From positions 28,741,322-28,805,321 of the forward strand of contig NC_056032.1 in assembly GCF_004379255.2 (NCBI RefSeq): a stretch of 64,000 bases of DNA, read 5' to 3'. The first letter of the stretch is position 1. Each line of letters opens with the position of its first letter. Source of the stretch: Salvia splendens. Its lineage: Eukaryota > Streptophyta > Magnoliopsida > Lamiales > Lamiaceae. The position numbers and the translations under genes were made by a program. Positions 56,255 through 64,000 of the stretch are shown here, piece after piece. A model generated the notes under the pieces. It ran no database searches, was not told the origin of the DNA, and saw nothing but the letters and a program-made list of their open reading frames with translations.

Positions 56255-56650
56255 AATATGACAGCAGCAGCAGTGGCAATGGCTGTGACCATCCACCTCA
56301 TTCCACCGCCGATCTCCCTAATCACCATCTCCTTCTCATCAAAGCACATCTGCATTTCCTACTCTGCCAAATCTTCCGATTCTACTTTCTCCACAATCCT
56401 TTCCAAAACCTGGATTCGCTCATCTCTAGCATCCAATTCCACCATCAGCGACGCCTTTTTCCTCCAATTCAGCGTCCGATTCCTACAGAACGTGACGACG
56501 GCGACGCCAACATCGACGAGAAGGTTGAATCGCGCGAATTTTGCAGAAGAGAGAAGAAAAGGTTGAATCGCACAATGAGGTTGAATCTCCTGCCGCCGCT
56601 GCGACAACGGCAGGTACACGGCGGTGATGAGGATGGAGAAGAGTAGAAGA
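56255..56650 (-). pseudogene. Probable captured gene fragment in element A (coiled coil plus membrane segment)
   Basis: On the minus strand a 3'-end-like piece reads LLVDVGVAVVTFCRNRTLNW, then charged heptads (ARDERIQVLERIVEKVESED), one TAG, then MRWMVTAIATAAAVIFYFHAH, a likely membrane segment near a C-terminus. Composition is GC-rich and unlike the neighbouring repeats. I do not recognise the source gene. Confidence 0.45.
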
Positions 56651-56866
56651 GGAGACGAATTCTAATTTGCCGACATATCCTATTTTTGGATATGCAATGA
56701 CCATTATACCCCTGCCTTGTTATTGTAGAGTAAATTTGTGATTGAGGGAACTAATTTCTCCTTAAATTCAAAAATTAATACTAGCCCTTGATTTTTTTGA
56801 TCTTGTGGCTATTATTTGTTCTCTAGTTATATGGTTAAGAGGTGTTTGCCATAGATCATGACCCTA

Positions 56867-56868
<2 letters not shown>

Positions 56869-56904
<36 letters not shown>
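56869..56904. repeat. (TA)n tract between elements A and B
   Basis: A nearly pure TA run. Confidence 0.95.
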
Positions 56905-56906
<2 letters not shown>

Positions 56907-57194
56907 AAAATGATCAATACAAAACTTGATCTCAATACAAAATCCAAACCAAATTCTGACCATGAGATTTGACAATCCAATGGTCAATAATTAAACAAAA
57001 ACACGGAGGGTCATTGTAAAGCAGTTTTAGGTCATATTATAAACTTTGGGTTTGAGGTCATGTTAAGATCATTTCATGTCATCCTTACTATAATGACGTA
57101 AAAATAAGCTTACAATGACCAAAAAATGACTTTTGTATGCTTGGTTCTGCATTTTTGTATTAAGAATGGTTTTGCATAGATCAAAACCCTATAT
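56901..57194. mobile_element. TIR element B, (TA)n-bounded MITE, 294 bp
   Basis: Left end TATAGGAAAATGATCAATAC and inverted right end TATAGGGTTTTGATCTATGC, with further inverted similarity over caatacaaaa. No ORF. Confidence 0.75.
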
Positions 57195-57196
57195 AT

Positions 57197-57240
<44 letters not shown>
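57191..57240. repeat. (TA)n tract between elements B and C
   Basis: About 50 bases of TA with one interruption. Confidence 0.95.
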
Positions 57241-57242
<2 letters not shown>

Positions 57243-57449
57243 TTGTGATCAATGTCGAACCAATTTTAAAGACCGAACTAGAGACCAAATCTCATCCACC
57301 CATTAATCACATCTAATGGTTATTAAAAATTAAAACTTATCTACTTTTTTTATTCAATCAAATTGCCAAAAGGGTAGTTTTGGAATTAGGGGAGATCGCT
57401 GCTCTTCGGATTCATTCTTTTCAGAAAAGCTGTGAATGAGGAGCTTCGA

Positions 57450-57830
57450 TCTTGATCTGCTACGGGAGGATTTGCTTTTTCCGGTGGAGTAGTACGACGA
57501 CGACGGCGTTAACGGCGGTATCCAATCACGCCGCTGCTCCAGCCGCCATAGTTTCCGACCTGCTGTCAACACACCCAGGTGGTGCTGCTCCCCGAACTCA
57601 GCCTACTCCAAGGTGGAGCCGTCGTCTCCGCCGTTACGCTTCCCTCTACTGTCGCCGGCTTCGCTACCGTGCAATTCTCCTCTTTCTCTCGTTTCACCCC
57701 ACCAAAACAAGCCCCAAATTCCTTTCTGTCTCTCTCCCAATTTCTTACTTCCTTCATCAAATTCTTCTTCCAAAGTTCAACATCAACGTCCCTCTTATCT
57801 AAACAAAACTAGAAGTCTGTCTCTCTCTAC
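57450..57830. other. GC-rich and pyrimidine-rich gene-like fragment in element C
   Basis: GC-rich sequence followed by ttc/tct-rich sequence and a (CTT)n run at 57858-57882. It resembles the 5' end of a plant gene. The plus-strand frame LLPELSLLQGGAVVSAVTLP is open but not recognised. Confidence 0.35.
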
Positions 57831-58479
57831 TCCTAACTGCAAAAATCTCATCTCTCTTCTTCTTCTTCTTCTTCTTCTTCTTCTACCGACGCAGCCCCAA
57901 TTCCCTTTCGGTTTCTCTTGGATTTGGAGTTGAAAGAAAGTGGCATAACTTGTAGTTATGGGAAGACTTACAGATTATTGTTTCTCGAAATTGTTGCGTT
58001 GAAAGTAAACTGAATTTGTTCCTAATCTTCGTGTGGTAAAGATCATGGAAAAAAATTCCTCAATTGAAAAGAGTGGCTGATTTTGATTTTGCATATTTAG
58101 TTGTTATGCATATTTCTGACGGGAAATTGTATACAGTGGAAAATATAATACTACTAGGGGGAATTGCTCGAACAAGAAATGCATATATTGTCTGGTCTGG
58201 TTTGATATTGGACGATTTCCAGTGGAAATCGTCGCGGTAGATTGAAAGAATTTCTGAGTGGAGAAGAATAGATGGAGTATATGCATAGTTTGCGAAGAAT
58301 TATAATTGTAATGAACAAAATAACGTACTTGATGAAGTTATAATTTCAAGTAATGAAGTAATATGAACTGAACTGTGTTGTATGCATCGTTTGCGAAGGA
58401 TTATAGTTGTAATGAACTAAATAACGTAATTGATGAAATTACAACCACATGTAATGAAGTAATTTGAACTACCTTGAAC

Positions 58480-59420
58480 TTTAATTGGGTTATTACTTCA
58501 GTCCATTACCTTATTAAATGAGGTTATAACTTCATCAACATTGACATACATCATAATAAAGGTTAAACAAATTCAAATTCAAAGTGGAATGAAGTAATAA
58601 TCTACGGGAATGAAGTAATTAGATATTGGAATGAAGTAATAAATCTATTGGATGAAGTAATAAACTATAAATGTAATTTTTTCACACTTGTTGTAATAAA
58701 CATATCAATATGAAGTAATTTATTTCCAGTAGGTATTACTTCATTTTTGTAGTTTTTTATTTCATTACAGTAAGTTTATTACTTCAGTTCATTATCTAAT
58801 AAATTGAAAATGAAAATGTTTTTACTTCATTCAAGTAAGTTTATTACTTCATTCCAGCACGTAATATATTGAAAATGAGTAGATTTTTACTTCATTCCAT
58901 ATTACTTCATTTAAATGAGTCGTTATTTCATTCAAACAGGTTTTTAGTTCATTGCATGCAGTAGGTTTTCAAATGATTTAAAACATGTTTCATTTGAATT
59001 CATTGAACTAGGTTTTTACTTCATTCCAGTTGGTTTTTACTTCATTTCAGTTGATTTTTACTTCATTTAAGTAAGTTTATTATTTCATACCAGCACGTAA
59101 TATATTGAAAATGAACAGATTTTTACTTCATTCCATATTACTTCATTTAAATGAGTCGTTACTTCATTCAAACAGGTTTTTAGTTCATTGCATGCAGTAG
59201 GTTTTCAAATGATTTAACACATGTTTCATTCGAATTCATTGAACTAGGTTTTTACTTCATTCCAGTTGGTTTTTACTTCATTTCAGTTGATTTTTACTTC
59301 ATTTAGGTAAGTTTATTAACGAACAGACTTTTAATTCATTTCATATTACTTCATTTAAATGAGTCGTTACTTCATTCAAACAGGTTTTTAGTTCATTGCA
59401 TGCAGTAGGTTTTCAAATGA
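58480..59420. repeat. ttacttcatt-rich array in element C
   Basis: Dense short motifs of the tttttacttcattcca type, and a longer unit repeated about 2.5 times: attacttcatttaaatgagt begins at 58901, 59137 and 59345 (spacings 236 and 208). Confidence 0.9.
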
Positions 59421-59429
59421 TTTAACACA

Positions 59430-59735
59430 TGTTTTCGAAATACTGCATCCGGTCTTCTCCGTCGTCGTGGTGGTTCGCGCGGAATATCTTCTTTTCCTCT
59501 TCGATCGCGATTTCTCTGGCGGCGGAAGAGGCATGAGGAAGTAAATTTTGCCTCGCTTGAGCTGCGCGTCGGGCGGCACGATGACGATCCTAGGGCACAT
59601 ACCGGATTCCGACGTCTTTTTAAGGACGTGTTTGGGGTGGAGGTTCATGATCACAGCGGTGGTGACGGCGCCACTGATTTCCTCAACGCGGCCGTTTGTG
59701 TGGACGATTCGGATGACGTCAAGCGAGCCGCACAG
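59430..59735 (-). pseudogene. Captured fragment of a PADRE/DUF4228-family gene
   Basis: The minus strand is open from a CGSLDVIRIVHTNGRVEEI start near 59732 through MNLHPKHVLKK, PRIVIVPPDAQLKRGKIYFL and MPLPPPEKS. This is the usual plan of the short plant PADRE (DUF4228) proteins: an N-terminal Cys/Gly region, a basic VRIVH.NG strand, HPKHVL, and the RGKIYFLMP strand. The N-terminal half of such a gene seems to be present without introns, and no promoter is evident. It lies near the right terminal repeat of element C, so it was probably carried there by transposition. PADRE genes respond to stress and pathogens in plants. Confidence 0.6.
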
Positions 59736-59935
59736 TAGAATACAAGAGATGTAGTAAATATTTACCTAAATACAATTTTACCTAAATATCCCTGGGATGA
59801 AGTAAATTGTGTACCTAATGAAGGAGCCAAATTAATATAACATGGTCTAATCTTATCCATTAAAAACTAGATCTAAGGGCCCTAATTTGGTCTCTAGTTC
59901 GGTGTTTAAGACTAGATTTGTGAATAATATGACTC

Positions 59936-59960
59936 TATATATATATATATATATATATAG
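59936..59960. repeat. (TA)n tract between elements C and D
   Basis: A pure TA run of about 22 bases. Confidence 0.95.
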
Positions 59961-61159
59961 AGTTGTGATCATATGATAACCTAAATCACGTAATAACCCT
60001 ATAACCAAATCTGAACCACACATTTTTTCTAATCTTGTGGTTGAGATTCAAACTTAGATTTACTTCATAAAAAAAACGCAGGGGTGAATATGTCATTTCC
60101 CTCATTTAATTTCTGAATTTCGCCAAATATCACGTAAAATGATAAAATGATGTATGTTAGGTTTATTGCATAGAATGATAGTTTTGCCGGATAGAATGAT
60201 ACTCTGAGTTGATAAAATGATAATATGTCATTTCCCTCATTTAATTTCTGAATATCGCCAAATATCACGTAAAATGATAAAATGATATATGTTAGGTTTA
60301 TTGCATAGAATGATAGTTTTGCCGGATAGAATGATACTCTGAGTTGATAAAATGATACTTTTTGACTGACTGATAAAATGATAATATGATATATGTTAGG
60401 TTTATTACATAGAATGATAGTTTTGTCGGATATAATGATACTCTGAGTTGATAAAATGATACTTTTGACTGACTGATAAAATGATAAAATGATATATGTT
60501 AGGTTTATTGCATAGAATGATAGTTTTGCCGGATAGAATGATACTCTGAGTTGATAAAATGATACTTTTGACTGACTGATAAAATGATAAAATGATATAT
60601 GTTAGGTTTATTGCATAGAATGATAGTTTTGCCGCATAGAATGATACTCTGAGTTGATAAAATGATACTTTTGACTGACTGATAAAATGATACTTTTGAC
60701 CGATAAAATGATATATGTTAGGTTTATTGCATAGAATGATAGTTTTGCCGGATAGAATGATACTCTGAGTTGATAAAATGATACTTTTGACTGATAGAAT
60801 GATAAAATGATAATTAAATAAGATTTTACGTATTTAAATGAGCGAAATTTGTATATCATGGGAAATAAGATTTTACGTATAACTGAACCTCATACATGTG
60901 TGTAACTGAACCTCATATATCTGTATATCATGGGAAATAAGATTTTACGTATTTAAATAAGCGAAATTTGGATACGTAAATTTTATCATGAGCGAAATTC
61001 AGAAATTAAATAAGTGAAATGACATATTTACCCTCTGCGCCTTTTTTATGAAGGAAAGCTAAGTTTAAATCTAGACCACGTGATTTTAAAAATGTGTGGT
61101 CCAGATTTAGTTATAGGGTTATTACGGAAATTGGGGTTATCATTATAATACACCATATA
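59956..61159. mobile_element. TIR element D, (TA)n-bounded, 1204 bp
   Basis: Left end TATAGAGTTGTGATCATATG and inverted right end TATATGGTGTATTATAATG. The inverted repeats extend about 75 bases, including taataaccctataac and ccacacattttt. No ORF of interest. The interior is a 103-bp tandem array. Confidence 0.78.
60120..60815. repeat. 103-bp tandem array in element D
   Basis: ttaggtttatt(g/a)catag occurs at 60157, 60292, 60396, 60499, 60602 and 60718. The unit also holds gttttgccggatagaatgat and several aaatgata words. Confidence 0.93.
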
Positions 61160-61667
61160 ATCGGAGGTATAAGTTGGACGAAGTCCAGGGGAAATATAAA
61201 AAGGGAGAAGAAATAGCAAACTTCCAAGGGCTGGACACAATAGTTACCTGACCCAGGAAATAAAAAGGGCCTGTAGGAAGAAGAAACTCTCATAACCCGA
61301 CGCATCAGTGGTATAACATTGACTGAAGAGTGATTCGATCCTAACATCCCTGGTGAGGAATGAGTGATCGAGTGAATCCAACAATTAGGAAGTCAATAGG
61401 CTATCTTGACGAACTGACAGACTGATTAGGTAGAAGAGGGAAAAGGGAGGATTTGGAGACTGTAGACGAATCGGATAGACCTTAAGCTTGTGTGGACGAC
61501 TGCTTAAAAGTTGAAGCTAGTTCATGCCTTTGTGTTTTCTTTGTGTTTTTCTTTAAGTGTTGTTTTCTCTTTGTGAGTCTGTTTTATGTCTAGGTCTAGG
61601 AGTTTATGTTTCGTTTGTGTCTGTGGAGTCGGTCAAGGTGTTAAGTGTGGTTTAAGTGTGAGCAGTT
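61160..61667 (+). other. E3 3' untranslated region, right part
   Basis: It begins with a third ttggac-gaa-gtccag hairpin (61174-61188), continuing the repeat broken by elements A-D. No ORF and no clear polypurine tract directly before the LTR (gtgtgagcagtt only). Confidence 0.6.
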
Positions 61668-63161
61668 TGATAAGGCTAATTTCATGCATTGGTTAAAGGG
61701 TTAAATTTGTGCATTTACGGGGTCTAACACATCTTTTTAAGCCAGGTGTGTAGAGAGTTCGCCAGGTCTAGGAAGAAGAAAAGGACGTTTGCATGGCGCA
61801 AGGAAATGGCGATAAAAGTGTGCATTGTGAAAAAATGACCAGACGGAGGAGATCAAGAAGTCAGAGGGCAGAACGGAGATTTCTGCGAAAGCTTCTAGAA
61901 GGTCAAACCCGCACCTATATAAGGAAGAGAGCATGCATTTTAGAAGGAAGGACTTTAGACAGGGAGCTCTCGTCTCTCGGCACTTTTGGCTCTCTTAGCT
62001 CACTCGCCATACTCTACACACTTGTTTTATCGGGAACTTGAGGGGTTTTCGGGTTCATTTTCATTTTGTTGTTAAGTAGTTGGGTAACACCGTCCTCGTG
62101 AAGGGCGAAGATATAATTATTGCTTTCATTTTATTTTGCAGTCGTGAATTTCACCGAGCTTCACCGTTCGAAGCTCGGCTCTGTTTTCTGTTGAATTTTC
62201 ATTATCTATGCAATTTTCTTTTTCTGAATTTACCATGCTGCTGTTGATTTCGATTATGGATGCAATTGGTTTTGAATTTATCATAGTTACTGATCTGGAT
62301 GTTTGATTTCTGCGTTGGTTTACTGAGTTTGAGTGGAAGTATTGGAAGTTTGTGTTGATCGGAGCAGATCTGTTGAATCGAAAGTTATGAAGTTGATTTT
62401 GTTGGTTTTTGGTTTTGGAATGCTTGGATCCGGACTGGATTAAGCATCCGACGTCTGGATCTGAAACAGAGTTGATCGTGGTTGATGCCTAGTTTACGTG
62501 TTTTCGTTTCATTCTGTCTAGTAAATGTAGATCTGTTTTATTTCCGGCTAGTAGCAAGTTTCCGACGTCCGCACTTTTACATTCTGTTTGAATCTAGAAA
62601 TGTGCTCTGTTTTCTTCATGTTCGCGTGTGATTCAGGTAATGAAATGCAGGTAGTTGTTAGTTAAATCTTTAGTTTGTTATTTGTAGCTTTTATTCCGTA
62701 CTTGCTGTTTCTGGACGATGGTCCCCTCTGTTTACTCACTTTCTGTCTAGCTAGATTAGGAAGCTATTTGCTTGGTCTAAGAAGTTAGTTTAATATCTCG
62801 CAGTTATGAGAAAGTTCAATGTCAGCATGATGTTTTCAGTTTCCTAGGTCCAGAGTTTGAATCGTTCCTAGGTCTAGTAGTAGTTACACCTCAACCCAAA
62901 TTTGCGTGGCAGCAGCCATTCACCATTTCCAAGGTCTTCTAAATGCTTTCTTACGCGTCCATCTTCGTGGGATCGATCCCTGCTTCCCTGTACTAATTCA
63001 TAGTATAGCGGGTTGAGGGTATTGAACGCGGAATCAGTATGTCCAACGACTGAGATTTCTGATATCCTCTGAGTTCCTGGACCTCGTGATCTAGCGGATT
63101 CTCTGGATCTGAGAAGCTTGACCTAGCATTAAAAGCACACATGTTTCCAAAGCGAGTTTCA
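61668..63161 (+). repeat. E3 3' LTR (1494 bp)
   Basis: TGATAAGGC to GAGTTTCA, similar throughout to 42664-44050. It keeps the ~90 bp lost in the 5' copy. TATA box 61916-61923, hairpin 62154-62178. It is followed by the AAGAG duplication. Confidence 0.95.
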
Positions 63162-64000
63162 AAGAGCAGAGCAGTAAGAAGGCCCATACAACCACTACGA
63201 GGATCGTGATCAGAGAGCAAGAAGAAAGGGGCTGTTCAGCCAGAGATGAGAACAAGGACGAAGATTATTACTCTAGCGAAGAGCCTGATTCAGAAGACGA
63301 CACCTCCTTCGAGGATGAAGAGTGCCAAAAACGGCAACTGGCGGAAGATCACCGCGAACTAGTCCATCCGCCAGTGGAGAGAATGGTGTACCAACGATGG
63401 CACGTGGAGCTCGATGATTAGGTGATGGAGGATATGAAGCACTACAATACAAAGAAGCTCCAAGACGCTTTCGATGACAAGGATGACAGTAGCAAGCAAG
63501 TTAAATGAGGTAAGGTACTCCACCTCCCTTCTCTGAATGAATTAGCTGCTCGTGAGCCCTTTTTATCGTACATGCGTGGTTTGCGATTTGACTAGTTGCT
63601 GGAAAATAGAGACCCTGATATACCCGTTAGATTAGCAAAAGAGTTCTTTACCACGTTCAGGTTCCAAGTCACAGCGGACCTGGATGAGGTTTCTATTTCT
63701 TTTACGGTGTTCGAGAGGGACGTGAGAATGAGCTTGATTGAATGGACTGTGAGGCTAGGGATGTGTAGCCTAGAGGAAGCCATAGGACCAGAGTGGAGAA
63801 GTAGGGAAAGACGGATACCCAGGAGGCATGCGAGATTTAATCCTCAAGAGGCTTGGGAAGAACTAACAAACCCAGCTACTAGTCAGTTCGCCTCCACCCT
63901 ATCCCGGTCAATCCATTTCAACAATCCCACCCTCCAACTTGTCCAGTTGTATTTGGATTATAACCTACTGGGCCAGACTAATTCCGCCGTGAGAACATCT
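63162..64000 (+). pseudogene. E2 env-position ORF, 3' part with ATHILA-like core
   Basis: It continues the frame of 42663 once a single AAGAG is kept. An acidic part (YYSSEEPDSEDDTSFEDEE) is followed by the core: TTFRFQVTADLDEVSISFTV, MSLIEWTVRLGM, FNPQEAWEEL and YNLLGQTNSAV, which align with FSTFRLKPTTDLDADSITF, MSLREWSLRMGL and YNLMGTANSAL of E3. Stops at 63419-63421, about 63506 and about 63591. It runs off the window. Confidence 0.85.

Larger units (their letters stand above)
54115..56868. mobile_element. TIR element A, (TA)n-bounded, 2754 bp
   Basis: The left end TATAGGGTAGCGATCAAGG and the inverted right end TATAGGGTCATGATCTATGG start inverted repeats of about 64 bases that share ATAACTAGAGAACAAAT. 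(TA)n lies on both sides. Inside are a GC-rich fragment (54290-54480), a 44-bp satellite (54985-56040) and a second gene-like fragment (56255-56650). No transposase was found. Superfamily is not certain. Long inverted repeats, gene fragments and TA targets fit Mutator-like non-autonomous elements best. Confidence 0.75.
57236..59939. mobile_element. TIR element C, (TA)n-bounded, 2704 bp, carries gene fragments
   Basis: The left end TATAGAGTTGTGATCAATG and inverted right end TATAGAGTCATATTATTCAC start inverted repeats sharing ccgaactagagaccaaat about 35-50 bases in, the same inner motif as element A. Inside are a GC-rich piece (57450-57830), an AT-rich ttacttcatt array (58480-59420) and a PADRE/DUF4228-like fragment (59430-59735). 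No transposase. Confidence 0.75.
42664..63161 (+). mobile_element. E3: complete but decayed Athila-type retrotransposon nested in E2
   Basis: LTRs 42664-44050 and 61668-63161, perfect duplication AAGAG at 42659-42663 and 63162-63166, tRNA-Asp primer site, gag, pol, ATHILA-type ORF, and a long 3' region holding four later TIR elements. Without those it is about 13.5 kb. The first LTR base is C instead of T. The LTRs differ at about 17 of the first ~500 bases by eye, and the 5' LTR has a ~90-bp deletion. Pol has at least three frameshifts and many stops. Confidence 0.95.
25471..64000 (+). mobile_element. E2: outer Athila-type Ty3/gypsy retrotransposon, runs off the right edge
   Basis: 5' LTR 25471-28881, tRNA-Asp primer site, gag from 28988, pol 37142-40694, env-position ORF from 41304. 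It is interrupted by E5 (in the LTR), E4 (in protease) and E3 (in the env-position ORF). At the E4 and E3 breakpoints the two sides join in frame once one copy of the target duplication is removed. The 3' LTR lies beyond the window. Coding parts hold many stops and deletions, so it is the oldest element of the nest. Confidence 0.9.

Noticed and set aside
57858..57882. (CTT)n run as a regulatory element of a host gene
   Set aside because: It lies inside TIR element C with no gene downstream. It is treated as part of captured 5' gene-like sequence.

Overview
This window is a block of plant, and almost certainly eudicot, repeat DNA. It contains no intact host gene that I can recognise. The evidence is Athila-type Ty3/gypsy elements with tRNA-Asp primer sites and an extra ORF after integrase, Ty1/copia elements, a PIF/Harbinger-like element ending in GAGCATCC, a tRNA-derived SINE, a Tekay-like solo LTR, and (TA)n-flanked terminal-inverted-repeat (TIR) elements carrying plant gene scraps. 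An asterid such as a Lamiales species would fit, but the sequence does not prove it.

Layout, left to right. (1) 1-8245, minus strand: Athila-type element E1, with its 3' end outside the window. Its 5' LTR is 6682-8245, and its gag and pol are disabled mainly by point nonsense mutations. (2) 8799-14231, minus: young Ty1/copia element C1 with a perfect AGGTA target duplication, inserted in older retroelement debris (8246-8798 and 14237 onward). (3) 15695-15820: probable SINE. (4) 15870-19350: non-autonomous PIF/Harbinger-like element with TAA duplication, split by a 2.7 kb solo LTR (16550-19271, duplication TCTTG). (5) 19489-24906, minus: copia element C2 with AAAAT duplication, near-identical 604-bp LTRs and an uninterrupted 1344-codon gag-pol. 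It is the only coding-competent gene in the window. (6) 25471 to the right edge, plus strand: Athila-type element E2, the outer shell of a nest.

The nest. E2's 5' LTR (25471-28881) holds a small gypsy-like non-autonomous element E5 (25510-27395). E2's protease region is cut at the catalytic Asp codon by E4 (30903-37141, minus, duplication GCGAT), itself an Athila-type element that has lost pol. E2's env-position ORF is cut by E3 (42664-63161, plus, duplication AAGAG), a complete but decayed Athila-type element with LTRs 42664-44050 and 61668-63161. E3's 3' untranslated region is in turn filled by four consecutive (TA)n-bounded TIR elements, A-D (54115-61159). Three of these carry large private tandem-repeat arrays and two carry GC-rich gene-like fragments, one of which I read as a PADRE/DUF4228 gene piece.

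Relative order read from the nesting: E2 is oldest. E4, E5 and E3 came after E2, and A-D came after E3. C1 and C2 are the youngest by LTR identity (1 and 2 differences seen by eye), against roughly 3% between the E3 LTRs in the first 500 bases. In the Athila-type elements the coding order is gag, protease, reverse transcriptase, RNase H, integrase, then the ATHILA-type ORF. In the copia elements integrase precedes reverse transcriptase. The most unusual parts are the A-D train, two perfect mitosis-specific-activator motifs in the C2 LTR, the GNRA-like hairpin series in the E3 env-position ORF, and the repeated conversion of CAG codons to TAG.
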